The notes beneath the pieces are model-generated. The model made no database searches. It was not told where the DNA came from and saw nothing but the letters and a program-made list of their open reading frames with translations. Shown in pieces: positions 10,331 through 21,200 of a stretch of 64,000 nucleotides of DNA. The stretch spans positions 27,652 through 91,651 of the forward strand of contig JAPQWV010001389.1 in assembly GCA_027422505.1 (NCBI GenBank), written 5' to 3'. Origin of the DNA: Craterostigma plantagineum (lineage: Eukaryota > Streptophyta > Magnoliopsida > Lamiales > Linderniaceae). Position 1 is the first letter of the stretch, and each line of letters opens with the position of its first letter. A program made the translations under genes and the position numbers.

Positions 10331-12115
10331 CACGCAGGATCATGGGCCGTCTGCACAAACAGGAGTCGAGCTATCGACTATAAAAGAGCGCTTCTTGGGA
10401 GGCAACCCAAGTACTATCTACGCATTTTTTTTCATATTAAAATATTATATCTATTGCATCGTATCTTAACTGTGTTTTGCTTTTGAATATATTTTCACAA
10501 TTCGAATCACGGTGCCGTCTTGTTATGTTTCATCGCAGGCTCATAGTCAGCTTGGGGGTGGTTTGTTCGCAGAGCTAGCTCAATCTATGAAGAAATCGAA
10601 CTCTTCTCACGACCCGTCCACATCGATCAACGGATTATTCAGGGTAGCGTCACTTAAACCCTCTCTTTGATTTAAATTTTTTTACACATTGAGGACAATG
10701 CGCAAATCAGTTTGGGGGTGGAGTGACACATGCTAGATTTTTATATGATATCGATCTCTTCGATTTACTAGTTGGTTTAACTGATCAACGTTATGATTTG
10801 AACGTCACTTGTGAAATCTCCTGTCGATGATGAAATTTTTAAGCTTAAGTCGAGATAAGATTCAGCGAATTGTGTGTGAAAGTCTCGCATGTTACATGTT
10901 TTGATATTAGCATGATTATCTGATCACATTTATTGCTTCAGAAAAGAGTACGTATCATGAGACACAAACCAAAAAATATTGTGAGTTTTGAGCCAAAAAA
11001 AAAATAGAGCAACACAATACTTGCTCGATGTGTTTTTCATGAGTGCCACACGTAGTCTGATTATTTCCGAACTTTCTTTGTTATCCATGTCAAAATATCA
11101 CTTTGTGGATTTTTGTGTACGAATATGATAAAGGCGCTAAGGAGGAGTCACTGGCCTAAATATCTCCGTACCCGACATATCTATCAATTAGTGAGCCCAT
11201 TTGAGCCTTATCAGCCTTATTTTGTTGATTTGGAGCCACGATATTAGCCACGTTATCCGGTTATTTTATCCTTCATCTTCGAACCATTGTCAGCATGTTA
11301 GCTTACTAGTCGCTTCAGAGTATTGAGTCTGTTAATTTAAAGAAAACTATTACGGGATGTATCTGGTTGTGGTATTCTATTTTATTTTTTTTAAAAAAAT
11401 GAATAGAAAAAAAGAGAAAGATCGAAAAAAAAACTTAGAAAAAAGTATCGAAAAAAAGCAAAAAAGAGAGGAAAAAATTATTGTATTTGCAAAAAAAATA
11501 AGAAAACAAAAGAGGGATTGCAGCAGATTTTTGGAATTATTTTCTTGAGTTCTTAATAATAGTTTCGAGTACGTGTTAGTAGTATGAGTTTCCGTTATTT
11601 GATGTCGTACTTTGTTGGTAGGCGAGGAAAGCGATTTTTAGTGACTAACATGTTTGAGTATATTAGCTCACTCATCCCATATATCACACCCTTATTACCC
11701 TGAGCCCCATTACAACCATTTTTAAAGACCTTATTCGTGCATTAGATTCACTAGTGCATTATGACGTGATATATTTGCAAGCATAGAGTAGTATCATTCT
11801 ATGTTGTTAGTTGAGCGCTTTTATACAGATCCCATTAAACACTTTGAGCGAATTGAGCGATCCATGTGAGAGTTGTCATTTGATACGTGTTAGGATCTGG
11901 AAATATTTTTGTGCGATGATATAATTGCGAACTATCATTTATGTCTCGTGTTTAGCTGGATCATACATTAGTTGATGACAATTTCGACCGATTGTGCCTT
12001 AGCTTTTCTGAGAATAAATATGAGAATTAATTTAGTGACGTCGTAAAACCCTAACTTGATTTAGTTTTTATCCACTTGTATGATCGAGGACGATCAAAGC
12101 TAGTTTGGGGGTTGT
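10331..12115 (+). other. Non-coding 3' region of V with repeated purine tracts
   Basis: No ORF is supportable; the ORF at 11357 is an A-rich artefact. CTTGGGAGGCAACCCAAG (10394-10411) forms a 6-bp stem and is a sequence familiar from Athila-like elements. TTGGGGGTG occurs at about 10552 and 10712, the latter preceded by ATTGAGGACAATG. The true polypurine tract, TAGTTTGGGGGTTGT (12101-12115), abuts the 3' LTR. Confidence 0.7.
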
Positions 12116-13691
12116 TGATAAGTTATGATTTTATACATATTATATGCCCCGTAAAAGTCTACTGTCGATCAATATATTTGGATATCTTATGTTGAGTGCG
12201 TATTTCGTGTTCTGCAGATCGAATCGAAATAAACAATAATAGGAGCAGCAAAATCAAAATGAAGCCACCAAAAGAGACCTTGTAGCCCACAAAAAGTCAA
12301 GTTATATTCATGGAGCAATTATAAACCGTATGATTTAAAGTGAGGGGACCCTCAACATACAATGGGATGCCTTAGAGTAGTAAAATGAAGACTTTGGCAT
12401 CATTATGAGTAAAAGCCAGACAAACGAAGACACAATCATGCATGCGAGGCATTTAATATTCAGAAGACAATAATGAATGCAAAGCTGCGCATAATGACCC
12501 ACCCAATATGACTAATGGACAAGAAAATAACTCAACGAGTTTTATTATTTATATACCCATCGAGAGATCAGAAGGGGGGAGAGAGAGCTGCTTAAAAAGA
12601 ACACGCTGCCAAGAAATATTGAGGGAAGCTAAGGCCACATATACGATCAAGCAGGCAGCTCCCTCATACCCACGTTAGAAGATAATTCGAAGCAGACAGC
12701 TCCAGACTTCACAAAGCTTTCAACGCTCACACCAACCCGCGAAGCAGCCACCTCTTGCAACAACTCACGGCTGGTAACGAAGCTTGGGAGTAGAGAAACG
12801 AGCCCTGTTGGTCCATGGCGTTTCTTAGCTCACATCACGGGAGACTCCGAGGGAACGCGACGTGACTCGCTCATCGTGATAAGAGAAGTTTTATTATTTT
12901 ACGTTTCCGTTATTGTTTACGTTGAATACGTTGTTTTCATCATTTAAGTTAGCTTAAGTTTATATGTGATTGAGGCTGTGTTAGGCCGTGTTATGACTAC
13001 GTGATAATGCGGTTTTATTATATTTGATCATATGAATCGAGTTATGTGCACTATATTTGGGATTAATCTTGCGTGTGTCTGATCAACATATGCATGATAT
13101 TTGATTGGTTTATGAGACGGACAAAGTGATTAGACCAGTTAGAACGATAAATATAGAGCACCACGACGTAAAATCGACCAGAGATGGAATTCGGTTTCGT
13201 ACGTGTGGTTTCCGAGATCTTAGGTGCCGAAAGCATTTAAACTCGGGGAATCTCACAAACATTAAATGCATGCGTAGAAACTACAGTCATATAGACATAT
13301 AGGGATTGATTCTCTATCGCATAGGATCGTTATTGCGGGACAAACGAGTAGCGATTATTTTAGGAAATTCTACCTTGACCGAACTCATATTGATTATTTA
13401 TGATTAACTGTGTGAAGACGTAGAGTAATGCGTGCCAAACACGCACCTTGATCACCTTGTCATCAATCGTCTATTTGTTTTAGTTGTTTATTTGCGCTTT
13501 TATCTGGTTTGAATATTTTTAATATCAAAAATCATAAAAATACCTTATTTAAAATTAGCTCTAGTTTAAATTAATTTTCAGAGTAATATCTTAAAATTAA
13601 TCGAGTTGTCCTCGTGGATCGATACTTGGACTCATGTCCGTTATATACTACTTGCACGACCTAGTACACTTGCTAGTATTCGAGCGTGTCA
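12116..13691 (+). repeat. 3' LTR of element V
   Basis: A near copy of 7401-8986, ending TGTCA before the duplicated TGCTT. A TATA-like TTTATATACCC sits near 12546. Differences from the 5' LTR are scattered substitutions and small indels. Confidence 0.95.
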
Positions 13692-14220
13692 TGCTTCGTG
13701 ACAGCGGACGACACGTACGGCTACGTCCGGATGCCTTTCGGACTTAAGAACGCAGGAGCCACCTATCAACGGATGGTTGACACAGTATTCCAGGACCAGT
13801 TGGGACGTAACATGGAAGTTTATGTAGATGACATGCTGGTCAAATCAACCTGGGCTAGGGATCACGTCGCCGACCTAGAAGAAGCCTTTCAGACCATCCG
13901 GATGAGTGGCATGAAGCTGAATCCTGAGAGGTGCACTTTTGGAGTGCAATCGGGAAATTCCTGGGATACATGGTGACGAAAGAGAGGAATCGAGGTGAAC
14001 CCCAACAAAGTAAAGACTATATTAGAGATGCAACCACCTCGGAATGTCAAGGAGGTCCAATGTTAACGGGCAGGCTAGCGGCATTGAGGAGGTTCATCGC
14101 TAACTCTACTGACAGGAGCTTACCCTTCTTCAGAGTACTTCGGAAGGAATTCCAGATTGAGTGGACAGGAGAATGTCAAGCAGCATTTGAAGGGCTAAGA
14201 GATTATTTACATAATATGCC
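13692..14220 (+). pseudogene. Reverse transcriptase of element X, second half
   Basis: The sequence resumes after V with the duplicated TGCTT and encodes VRMPFGLKNAGATYQR and EVYVDDMLVKS; the YVDD box supplies the two catalytic aspartates. A frameshift near 13945 separates the thumb (KFLGYMVT, LAALRRFIA, PFFRVLRK). The reading ends in FEGLRDYLHNMP, where Y is inserted after ATGCC (14216-14220). The palm residues are intact but the gene is disabled by the frameshift and both insertions. Confidence 0.9.
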
Positions 14221-14842
14221 TGATAGGGGTGACCTATCTAGCATTCCTCCTGACATGACAACCCACAAAGAACAGAGTAGGAGGTTGGGTCTGAAGGAGG
14301 CAGGGACTAAGTGCGAGGTTCGACAAGAGGCAATGTACGAAAGTGATATTGGGGGAGCTACGGAGATATCCTAGGAAGCTACGGAGCTATCCGGAGTTAA
14401 CAAATGAAGTAATCCAGAGAGCTAAGGAAGCGACAGGGAAACCTGACGAGGAGAGCAGTACGAAACCTTAGGCGCCCCTACAGTATAAATATGGTCTTTT
14501 ACCCATTTTACACAATAAGTCACACACCCACACATACTAACACACCAAGAACACACACATGTTCTCTCTCCCTCTCTTTATCTTCTTTATACTGTTTAGA
14601 GCTTGGAAGCACTTGTAAACGTGAGAGATCGTGAGATAGAGTGTGTAATCTTCCTCCGTTAATAGTGAATATTCTCCGGCGACCCGTGGACGTAGGATTA
14701 ACCCGAATCCGAACCACGTAAATCTTTGTACCTTTACTTTTCCGTTCTTTCTCTTATGTTTCCAACCACGATTCCATCCGTTTTGGCCCTCACCTTGATT
14801 CTCGGACCACAAATCCTGTTGATCGGGGTCGTACCCGCATCA
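14221..14842 (+). repeat. LTR B, 5' LTR of Y
   Basis: It runs from TGATAGGGGTGACC to GTACCCGCATCA and is followed by a PBS. A TATA box (TATAAATA, 14484-14491) lies in the middle, as in LTR C. The last 150 bp match LTR A, LTR C and the truncated LTR at 21982. Confidence 0.95.
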
Positions 14843-14844
14843 AA

Positions 14845-14862
14845 TGGCGCCTTCTGTGGGAA
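14845..14862 (+). other. Primer-binding site of Y
   Basis: TGGCGCCTTCTGTGGGAA starts 2 bp after LTR B. This is the TGGCGCC..CTGTGGGAA form common in Tat-type elements, probably primed by tRNA-Arg. Confidence 0.75.
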
Positions 14863-15487
14863 TCGAGGGTTTGGAACGTGAGCTATGGAGTCGTGGCTTG
14901 GATTAGACGACTATTTTGGAAGTTTTCCGGCTGCCGTTCTTCAGTTTTCTTCTATGGCATTTCGTCGAACACTTGCCGAGCGGAAGTTCGCCTTGCCGCA
15001 AGTCTAGCCACCGGCCACGTTGGCGTCATGTCAGTAACCGGTCCGTCACCCATACTATCCAGCTATAATCGAGGCGGAGCCATACGACCCTCGCTGTAGC
15101 GGACCCTCCAAGAGATGCCGTCGCATTTGCCTCGTATTTCTGTGATTCTTCAGCGCCATCTTATCCGTTTTCCTTCTCGCTGCCACCAAACCACCACGGA
15201 CAGAGGATGTCTCATGTCAGCCATGGCCGGCGGCAACCCTAACCCACCATTGCCGACGAGCCCTACCGACCCAATCGACGCCAGTGTGACGCCGTCACCC
15301 AGCCGAACGATGGCGAGCAACGACGGCCCATCGAAACAAAAATCTGGGAGCAAAATCCCAGCAACGAACGAAAATCCTAACAGCATCGCATCTAAATGTT
15401 GGAAGAATCGACACCAAACTTCGCGAAATTGAAGGCGCCCATGGCCTGAATCGTTGCTTCCGCGCCCCAAGGAGCATCCACCGCAGT
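14863..15487 (+). other. Leader of Y
   Basis: A GC-richer stretch of about 600 bp between the PBS and the MITE. It has two short open stretches (from 14878, a GTG codon, and from 15115), but no gag similarity, so I treat it as untranslated leader. A microsatellite-free, proline- and serine-rich reading near 15230-15330 is probably chance. Confidence 0.5.
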
Positions 15488-16553
15488 TAGGGCGGGGGAA
15501 AAAATACCGAAATGCCGAAATACCATCCTATCATATCGAATCGTATCGAAAATATCGAAAATTTGGTATACCGAAGTTTTGGTAAGGTATGATACCGTAC
15601 CGAAAATTTTCGGTACGTAATGGTATGAAAGTTTTTAAAATTAGGTATACCGATTATACCGAATACCGAAATTCTAAATTTTAATATTATATATATATAT
15701 ATATATATACACACCTATATATTATATTATTTCAAAAAATATAAATGAAAAATTAAGGATCTTCGTAAACTTATTTAGCCCATAAAATTATTAACTTATA
15801 CACAACTTTCTAATATTAGGCCCACCATATTTACTTATGTAACTCAAGTAAAATTCTAAAATTTTTAATAGATTTTATATTTATATATACACCCCTATAT
15901 ATATTATATTATTTCAAAAAATATAAAATGAAAAATTAAGGATCTTCGTAAACTTATTTAGCCATAAATTATTAACTTATACACAACTTTCTAATATTAG
16001 GTCCACCATATTTTACTTATGTAACTCAAGTAACGTTTAATTTTCGCCTTTTTAATGTTTTTTTCATGATTTTTGAAAGCGTGAAGATGAAATGCAATTA
16101 CTTTTTGTTAATATTCACTAATTTTTTAAATATAGCCGCTTCGTTCTAATTAATCTGTATATAAAGTTGTATTTTGTGGTTATGTAAAGTTTTTGTCTTA
16201 CTAAGGAGACTAGCTAAAAATATGTAAATTATTTAAGGTTAAAAAATCTTTTTATTTTGAAAAATTTGGTATAATAATCTATCTTATTGGGGCCTAAGGA
16301 GTTTGATTGATTAAAAATCCAAACAACGAAGTAACAAGTCACGAGACATGCATGGTAAAAAACCCTCCGTATGAATGGTATAGAAGGTATGATACCGATA
16401 CCATACCGAAATTTCGGTATGATACCGTATCGAAATTTTAAGGTATACCGAAATTTTGGTATGGTATTGGTATGATTTGTTTGGATACCGAAATTTTGGT
16501 ACGGTATACGGTATCACAGTTTTGGTACGGTATACCGAACCGAACCACCCCTA
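15488..16553. mobile_element. hAT-type MITE in the leader of Y
   Basis: The ends are TAGGGCGGGG and CCACCCCTA, inverted copies of each other. The 8-bp duplication ACCGCAGT (15480-15487 and 16554-16561) is perfect. Subterminal regions are packed with TACCGAA/TTCGGTA motifs in both orientations. There is no transposase. The AT-rich centre contains a tandem duplication of about 180 bp (15671-15853 and 15854-16034). Confidence 0.9.
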
Positions 16554-16561
16554 ACCGCAGT

Positions 16562-17540
16562 TGCCGCACACACGCCGAGGAATTCCGCCGCCGCACCGTT
16601 GTAGCTTCGAGCAGAGGTCCTAACCACTCAACAATCGAGCCCTGATTTCAGGTCCTTTGAAGTCGAACTGCCTCAGCCATGGATGTCGCACACAGAGGAC
16701 GACTCTGCGGCCGTCGCCCAGTTGTCGGCGATGCCCTCGCCGGAAAGTGCTCTACGGATCCGATCGTAAGTTTTCTAACTTTTGGGGTGTTAAGCTAAAT
16801 TATAGAAATGATAGGGTTAGTTCTGTAATTTCCCTTGGACCAAATGCTGTAAAATCCAAAATTCGGGGGCAAAGGAGAATTTTGATAATATTTGGGGTGC
16901 TGGAGTTATTTTACCTAGGGTTTCTATAGGGCTTAGGCCTGGAGCTATGTGATTAATTTGTTGGACTGCTGGAATTATTGCCATTGGGCCGCTGGCCCAA
17001 GTAGGTCTCCATCAGGACTGCTAGAAGGCACAGCCTAGGACAGACAGTCACAAGCGTATTATTTTTAGACTGACATGTCCTCTGTCTGACCATAATGTCC
17101 CCCGACCAACACCCTGTGTGTGTCCCCTGGTCGGCTATGAACATTCCCGTCCTTTTTAACACCTCGATGTCAGGATTAGCCTAGATTATGTGTCTCCTCC
17201 GTACACTGACGTCCAGCTTTCCTATTTAGCTACTGATCTCCAGATTTTCTATTTAGCTACTGATCTCCAGATTTCCTACTTAGCTACCGACCTACAGTTT
17301 GGCCACCCCATATCTCGAAATATGACATTTCTAGATCATCGGATTAGGAATATACTGCGCAAGAATTTATTTGTATAGGCTTATCTCCAACCTGCCATAA
17401 CGCGTTGTTTCCACTATGCAATTACTAAATAGTATTTTATTATTGTTTTTATCTCACGACACTCGTGGTGTCTTGTGCGTTGGAGTTTCTTGTGGTTGTG
17501 GATTTGCAGATTTGGCAGGTCTGCCAATCCAGCTCTCAGC
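16562..17540 (+). other. Non-coding 5' internal region of Y
   Basis: No gene. It aligns with 26040-27170 of Z, sharing for example TTTTGATAATAT, CACCTAGGGTT, ACAGCCTAGGACAGACAGT and CCCCTGGTCGGCT. Near 17205-17300 a short imperfect repeat (about 28 bp, built on TTAGCTACTGATCTCCAGAT) occurs three times. Confidence 0.7.
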
Positions 17541-17950
17541 TGATTACAGGAAACGATAAGCCTTGACCTAGCTCAGGCGGAAACCTTCTGGCGTAAGATC
17601 TATGGATCCGCCGATGGTAAGCCTCTGGACTATGAAACAAAACACTGTAAGCCCTGGCTTAGACCCAGGTTGGAAACAGGAGACCATAAGCCTTGGATTC
17701 AATTCAGGCTGGAAACGAAGTCCACAAGCCCTGGCTTAAACCCAGGCTGGAAGCAAAATCCTGTAAGCCCTGGCTTAAATCCAGGCTGGGAGCAAAACCT
17801 CATAAGCCCGGCATAGATTCAGGCTGGACACGAAACCTCTACGCTCCAATGTAGCTCGAGATGGGAAAGGAGGCCATAAGCCCTAGCTTCAGTCCTAGAC
17901 AGGAAAAGAAACCTATAAGCCCTAGCTCAGATCCAGGCTGGAAGATAAGC
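17541..17950 (+). repeat. Hairpin-forming tandem array, about 42-bp unit
   Basis: About nine imperfect units of the type ATAAGCCCTGGCTTAGACCC followed by AGGCTGGAAGC. Within each unit AGCCCTGG and CCAGGCT are complementary and enclose a short loop. The array is related to 27230-27900 in Z. Confidence 0.75.
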
Positions 17951-18350
17951 CCAGATGCGGCCGCGCAGATAGCGCATTACTAAGCCCAGACGTGGCTGCG
18001 CAGATGGCGCATTAATAGGCCCAGATGCGGCCGCGCAGATAGCGCATTACTAAGCCCAGACGTGGCTGCGCAGATGGCGCATTAATAGGCCCAGATGAGG
18101 CCGCGCAGATAGCGCATTACTAAGCCCAGACGTGGCTACGCAGATGGCGCATTAATAGGCCCAGATGTGGCTGCGCAGATAGCGCACTACTAAGCCCAGA
18201 CGTGGCTGCGCAGATGGCGCATTAATAGGCCAGATGCGACCGCGCCGATAGCGCATTATTAAGCCCAGATGTGGCTACGCAGATGGCATATTATTAGGCC
18301 CGATGCGGCCTCGCGGATAGCACACCAATGAGCCCAGATAGGGTCGCACA
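17951..18350 (+). repeat. GC-rich tandem array, 39-bp unit in a 78-bp dimer
   Basis: About ten units alternate between CCCAGATGCGGCCGCGCAGA and CCCAGACGTGGCTGCGCAGA types, each ending in AGCGCATTACTAAG or GGCGCATTAATAGG. The first type contains the palindrome GCGGCCGC. The units stay in phase over five dimers and decay at the right end. No counterpart of this sub-array was seen in Z. Confidence 0.85.
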
Positions 18351-19340
18351 GGGGGCGCTCGTACATGGGTGCCCAACTTTCGAGTCATGTTGGATAACGT
18401 TTGATGAGTCTAGATTGGGCTAGCACCGGCGAACCTCACTGGTCCGCAGGTACGCATCTCTGTTTACCAATAATTTCTCAAAGGGGAACTCGAATGCAAA
18501 CACGGCTAGATGATGTAACAATGGAAAAAATTGAAGTTGGTAAATTATGGAGTACACTCTTCACGTACTTCGAATGCGCTGACAAGCATCAGCATAATTT
18601 GAAGTAGGGGAGTGGAGAGAGGTAGTAGTACATGTCCCCGCATTGACAGAGAGGCGGACCACAAATACTTAAGGGAAAAACATCCTGGGATAAAAGACAC
18701 GCTTCAAGTGAAAATCTTACCTGGTAGCCTGCCGACCTGGAGATGACAAGCCTCCAATCTATAAAATGAAAGCAAGGAGCGCTGGGTTCAGCCTATAAAA
18801 ATACCTCATAGGTACATGTTTAGCTATGCCTTAACCTTCCAGATGAAAGTGTTGGATGTGAAAGTGGTAGTATGGTGGGAGGAAAGGGCAAGAGGCGAAA
18901 ATGTTGCCCATAAGTAAACATCCAGGGTAATGCAATCTGCCGAGAATAACCAGCGTGGGTACTCAAAGGGCAGCGTGTAGGGGAAGGATGGAGGTCACCC
19001 AATAAGGAGGCATACTCTTCACTTACTTCGGATGTGCTGACAAGCATCAGCACAATTCAAAGTAGGGGGAGTGGAGAGTGGTAGTAGTACAGGTCCGGAC
19101 GTTAACAGTAAAGCATGCCCAGAATGCTCAAGAAAAATTCCTCCAAAATGAAGTAAATGCACGAGCAAAATACAAAGAAAACATGCCATGAAGCCTCCAA
19201 GACCTGACTCAGCCCCAAACTGGAAACAAGGCCCGAAGGCCCTAGCCTATATCTAGGTGGGAGTCTCCCCAGTAAGTTTGTGGACCTTGTGATGACGGGC
19301 GTCCAATCCACGAAAATGAAAAGTATCATGTCCGACCTAG
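18351..19340 (+). other. Non-coding region of Y with hairpin-plus-purine-tract modules
   Basis: No gene. Two modules, near 18576-18625 and 19030-19090, consist of a hairpin (GTGCTGA-CAAGCA-TCAGCAC or a variant) followed by AATTCAAAGTAGGGGGAGTGGAGAG. The second matches the Z copy at 28858-28905. The purine run resembles a polypurine tract. Confidence 0.65.
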
Positions 19341-19860
19341 GCGGATATTGTTCAGGTTCATGTTAAATCCGCCACTAACTCTTAATGTGTGTTCGGATGC
19401 GAGCGCAGCAGTGAGGCACTTTAGTGAGTCAGAAGGTGGGATTAAGAGTCGCCGCAGGATCCCCTTTGAAGGCCCGAGGAGCACTCATAGCCGCCACCGC
19501 TATAGCCAGGGCGGAAGCTGGCTCTCATCCAGCAGTAAAACCTTCCAAGAAGTAGTGTCGTATGAGAGGTGGAGAGATATTTTTGGCAGAGCTATGTTCC
19601 CTCTAGCCTGCCTGCAGAACGCCCTTCCTGGCGCATTGAGTTACTCTGCACTTCCTTCGCCACCTCAGTATCGAAGGCTCGCTCCAGAACAGCCTTCATA
19701 GCCTTCTCCCTCTCTGCCAACAAGTCCTTAGCCTTACGTCCAATCAAGGCTTGCCGCTCCTCCACGAGCTGGTTCATATGGGACGCAAGCTCATTCTCCT
19801 TGGCAGCAAGATCGACTGCACTTGGCTCTTCTAAGTCCGGGCTCAAACCCAAGTTGGAAA
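19341..19860 (-). pseudogene. Antisense ORF remnant of Y
   Basis: On the - strand 19852-19592 encodes AAKENELASHMNQLVEERQA and KAKDLLAEREKAMKAVLERA, clearly related to the coiled-coil part of the X antisense ORF (3897-4358). Downstream, to about 19400, nucleotide similarity to the rest of the ORF continues (compare 38420-38600 in Z), but the frame is broken. It cannot encode the full protein. Confidence 0.7.
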
Positions 19861-20470
19861 TGAGCCCGTAGACCCCATCCTAGCTCCAGGTGGGAACCTC
19901 CGTGGTTGATCTATGGACCTGGTGAAGACGAGCCCCCAAATCGCGGAAATGAAAGCGAGGAGCGCCAAGTCCAGCCTAGACGGACATCTCCAGAGGGAAA
20001 ATGCATGAGGAGGGAACGTCGCCCAAACTGGAAGTGAATATCATCCATGGCCTAACCCAGGCAGAACATTTCGGCGTTTACTATAGATCTCTGGATCTGC
20101 CGATAACAAGTTTCAAGACTATAAACAGAAGGCAGTAAGCCGTAGCCTGTCCAGGTAATGCTAACTTCCTAACATTGATGTTTTGGCGAGCTTGCTGGTG
20201 CAGGTTTCCGGAGCTTTCGACAGGGACCTCTAGACGTCCAATGTCGAGTCCCTGAACTAGAAGCCGAAGAATCAATTTGGAGCAACAGATGAATCGGAGC
20301 TACAGTGGAAATTCAAAGTGTGGTGTCTGCAAGGCGAGATCCGAAAGCTTACGCCACTCAATCAGACCTGGCTTTCACATCAAACGGGATGAGATAAGGC
20401 ACCAGATAGAGCTGCTTCGGAAGCGCGATGCCGGTACCACTAGTACCGATTGATAGACGAATACCTAACC
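19861..20470 (+). other. Non-coding region of Y between antisense ORF and array
   Basis: About 600 bp without a gene. Parts match 38690-39430 of Z (for example GATCTACGGATCTGCCGAT, and AATGCTAACTTCCTA). Confidence 0.6.
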
Positions 20471-21200
20471 TATCTGGTCGAGGTATCTAAGTCCAGCTTC
20501 GTGCTGGCACAGGAAACCCAACCTAACTGTTGGGATATCTATCTAAGTCCAGCTCCGGACTGGCAAATAAAGGCCCAACCTAACTGTTGGGACATCTAAG
20601 TCCAGCTTCCTGCTGGCACGGGAAACCCAGCCTAACTGTTGGGATATCTATCTAAGTCCAGCTCCAGGCTGACACATAAGGGCCCGACCTAACTGTTGGG
20701 ACGTCTAAGTCCAGCTTCGTGCTGGCACGGGAAACCCAACCTAGCTGTTTGAATATCTATCTAAGTCCAGCTTTGGGCTGGCACATAAAGGCCCAACCTA
20801 ACTGTTGGGATATCTAAGTCAGTTTCGTGCTGGCACGGGAAACCTAACCTAACTGTTGGGATATCTATCTAAGTCCAGTTCCAGGCTGGCACATAAAGGC
20901 CCAACCTAACTGTTGGGACATCTAAGTCCAGCTTCGTGCTGGCACAGGAAACCCAACCTAACTGTTGGGATATCTATCTAAGTCCAGCTCCGGCTGGCAC
21001 ATAAAGGCCCAAACTAACTGTTGGGGCATCTAAGTCCAGCTCCACGCTGGCACCAGAAGACCCAACCTATCTGTCGGGATATCTACAGTTCAGCTCCGTG
21101 CGGGCACTCGGAAACCCAATCTGTCTGGATTGGGATATCTAAGTCCAGCTCCTTGCTAGCACACGAATGCCTGACTTATCTGTTTGGGTATCTAAGGAGC
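20470..21200 (+). repeat. Tandem array of double-hairpin units, about 58-62 bp
   Basis: Thirteen monomers built on CTAAGTCCAGCTTCGTGCTG, GCAC and CCCAACCTAACTGTTGGG-ATAT. Odd and even monomers differ (TTCGTGCTGGCACGGGAAA against TCCAGGCTGGCACATAAAGG), giving a dimer of about 118 bp. Each monomer carries two inverted repeats: CCAGC..GCTGG and CCCAAC..GTTGGG. The last units diverge, and one (about 21115-21136) has CCCAATC..GATTGGG with both arms changed. The array is shared with Z (39440-39800). Confidence 0.9.

Larger units (their letters stand above)
7401..13691 (+). mobile_element. Element V: non-autonomous Athila-like gypsy element inserted in the RT of X
   Basis: Two LTRs of 1586 bp (7401-8986) and 1576 bp (12116-13691), roughly 97-98% alike by eye, enclose a tRNA-Asp-type PBS, a short gag-like remnant, a 1.7-kb non-coding tail and a polypurine tract. 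The 5-bp target duplication TGCTT (7396-7400 and 13692-13696) is perfect. Removing V rejoins the reverse transcriptase of X between GKVCF and the TADD/MPFGLKNAG blocks. There is no protease, reverse transcriptase or integrase, so V must have been mobilised in trans. Its LTR start resembles that of element W. Confidence 0.95.

Noticed and set aside
11357..11548. Lysine-rich 63-codon ORF in V
   Set aside because: Translation of an A-rich low-complexity stretch in the non-coding tail of V.
2926..14842. LTR A and LTR B as a single element pair
   Set aside because: LTR B has its own PBS and is the left end of Y, shown by the ATGCC duplication and the continuation of X pol at 22128.
14878..15435. 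Candidate gag ORFs in the leader of Y
   Set aside because: No capsid or zinc-knuckle motif, the first begins at a GTG codon, and the readings are in different frames.
17541..21200. CRISPR-like arrays of hairpin repeats
   Set aside because: The units are contiguous or nearly so, without unique spacers, lie in a plant retrotransposon, and have no cas genes.
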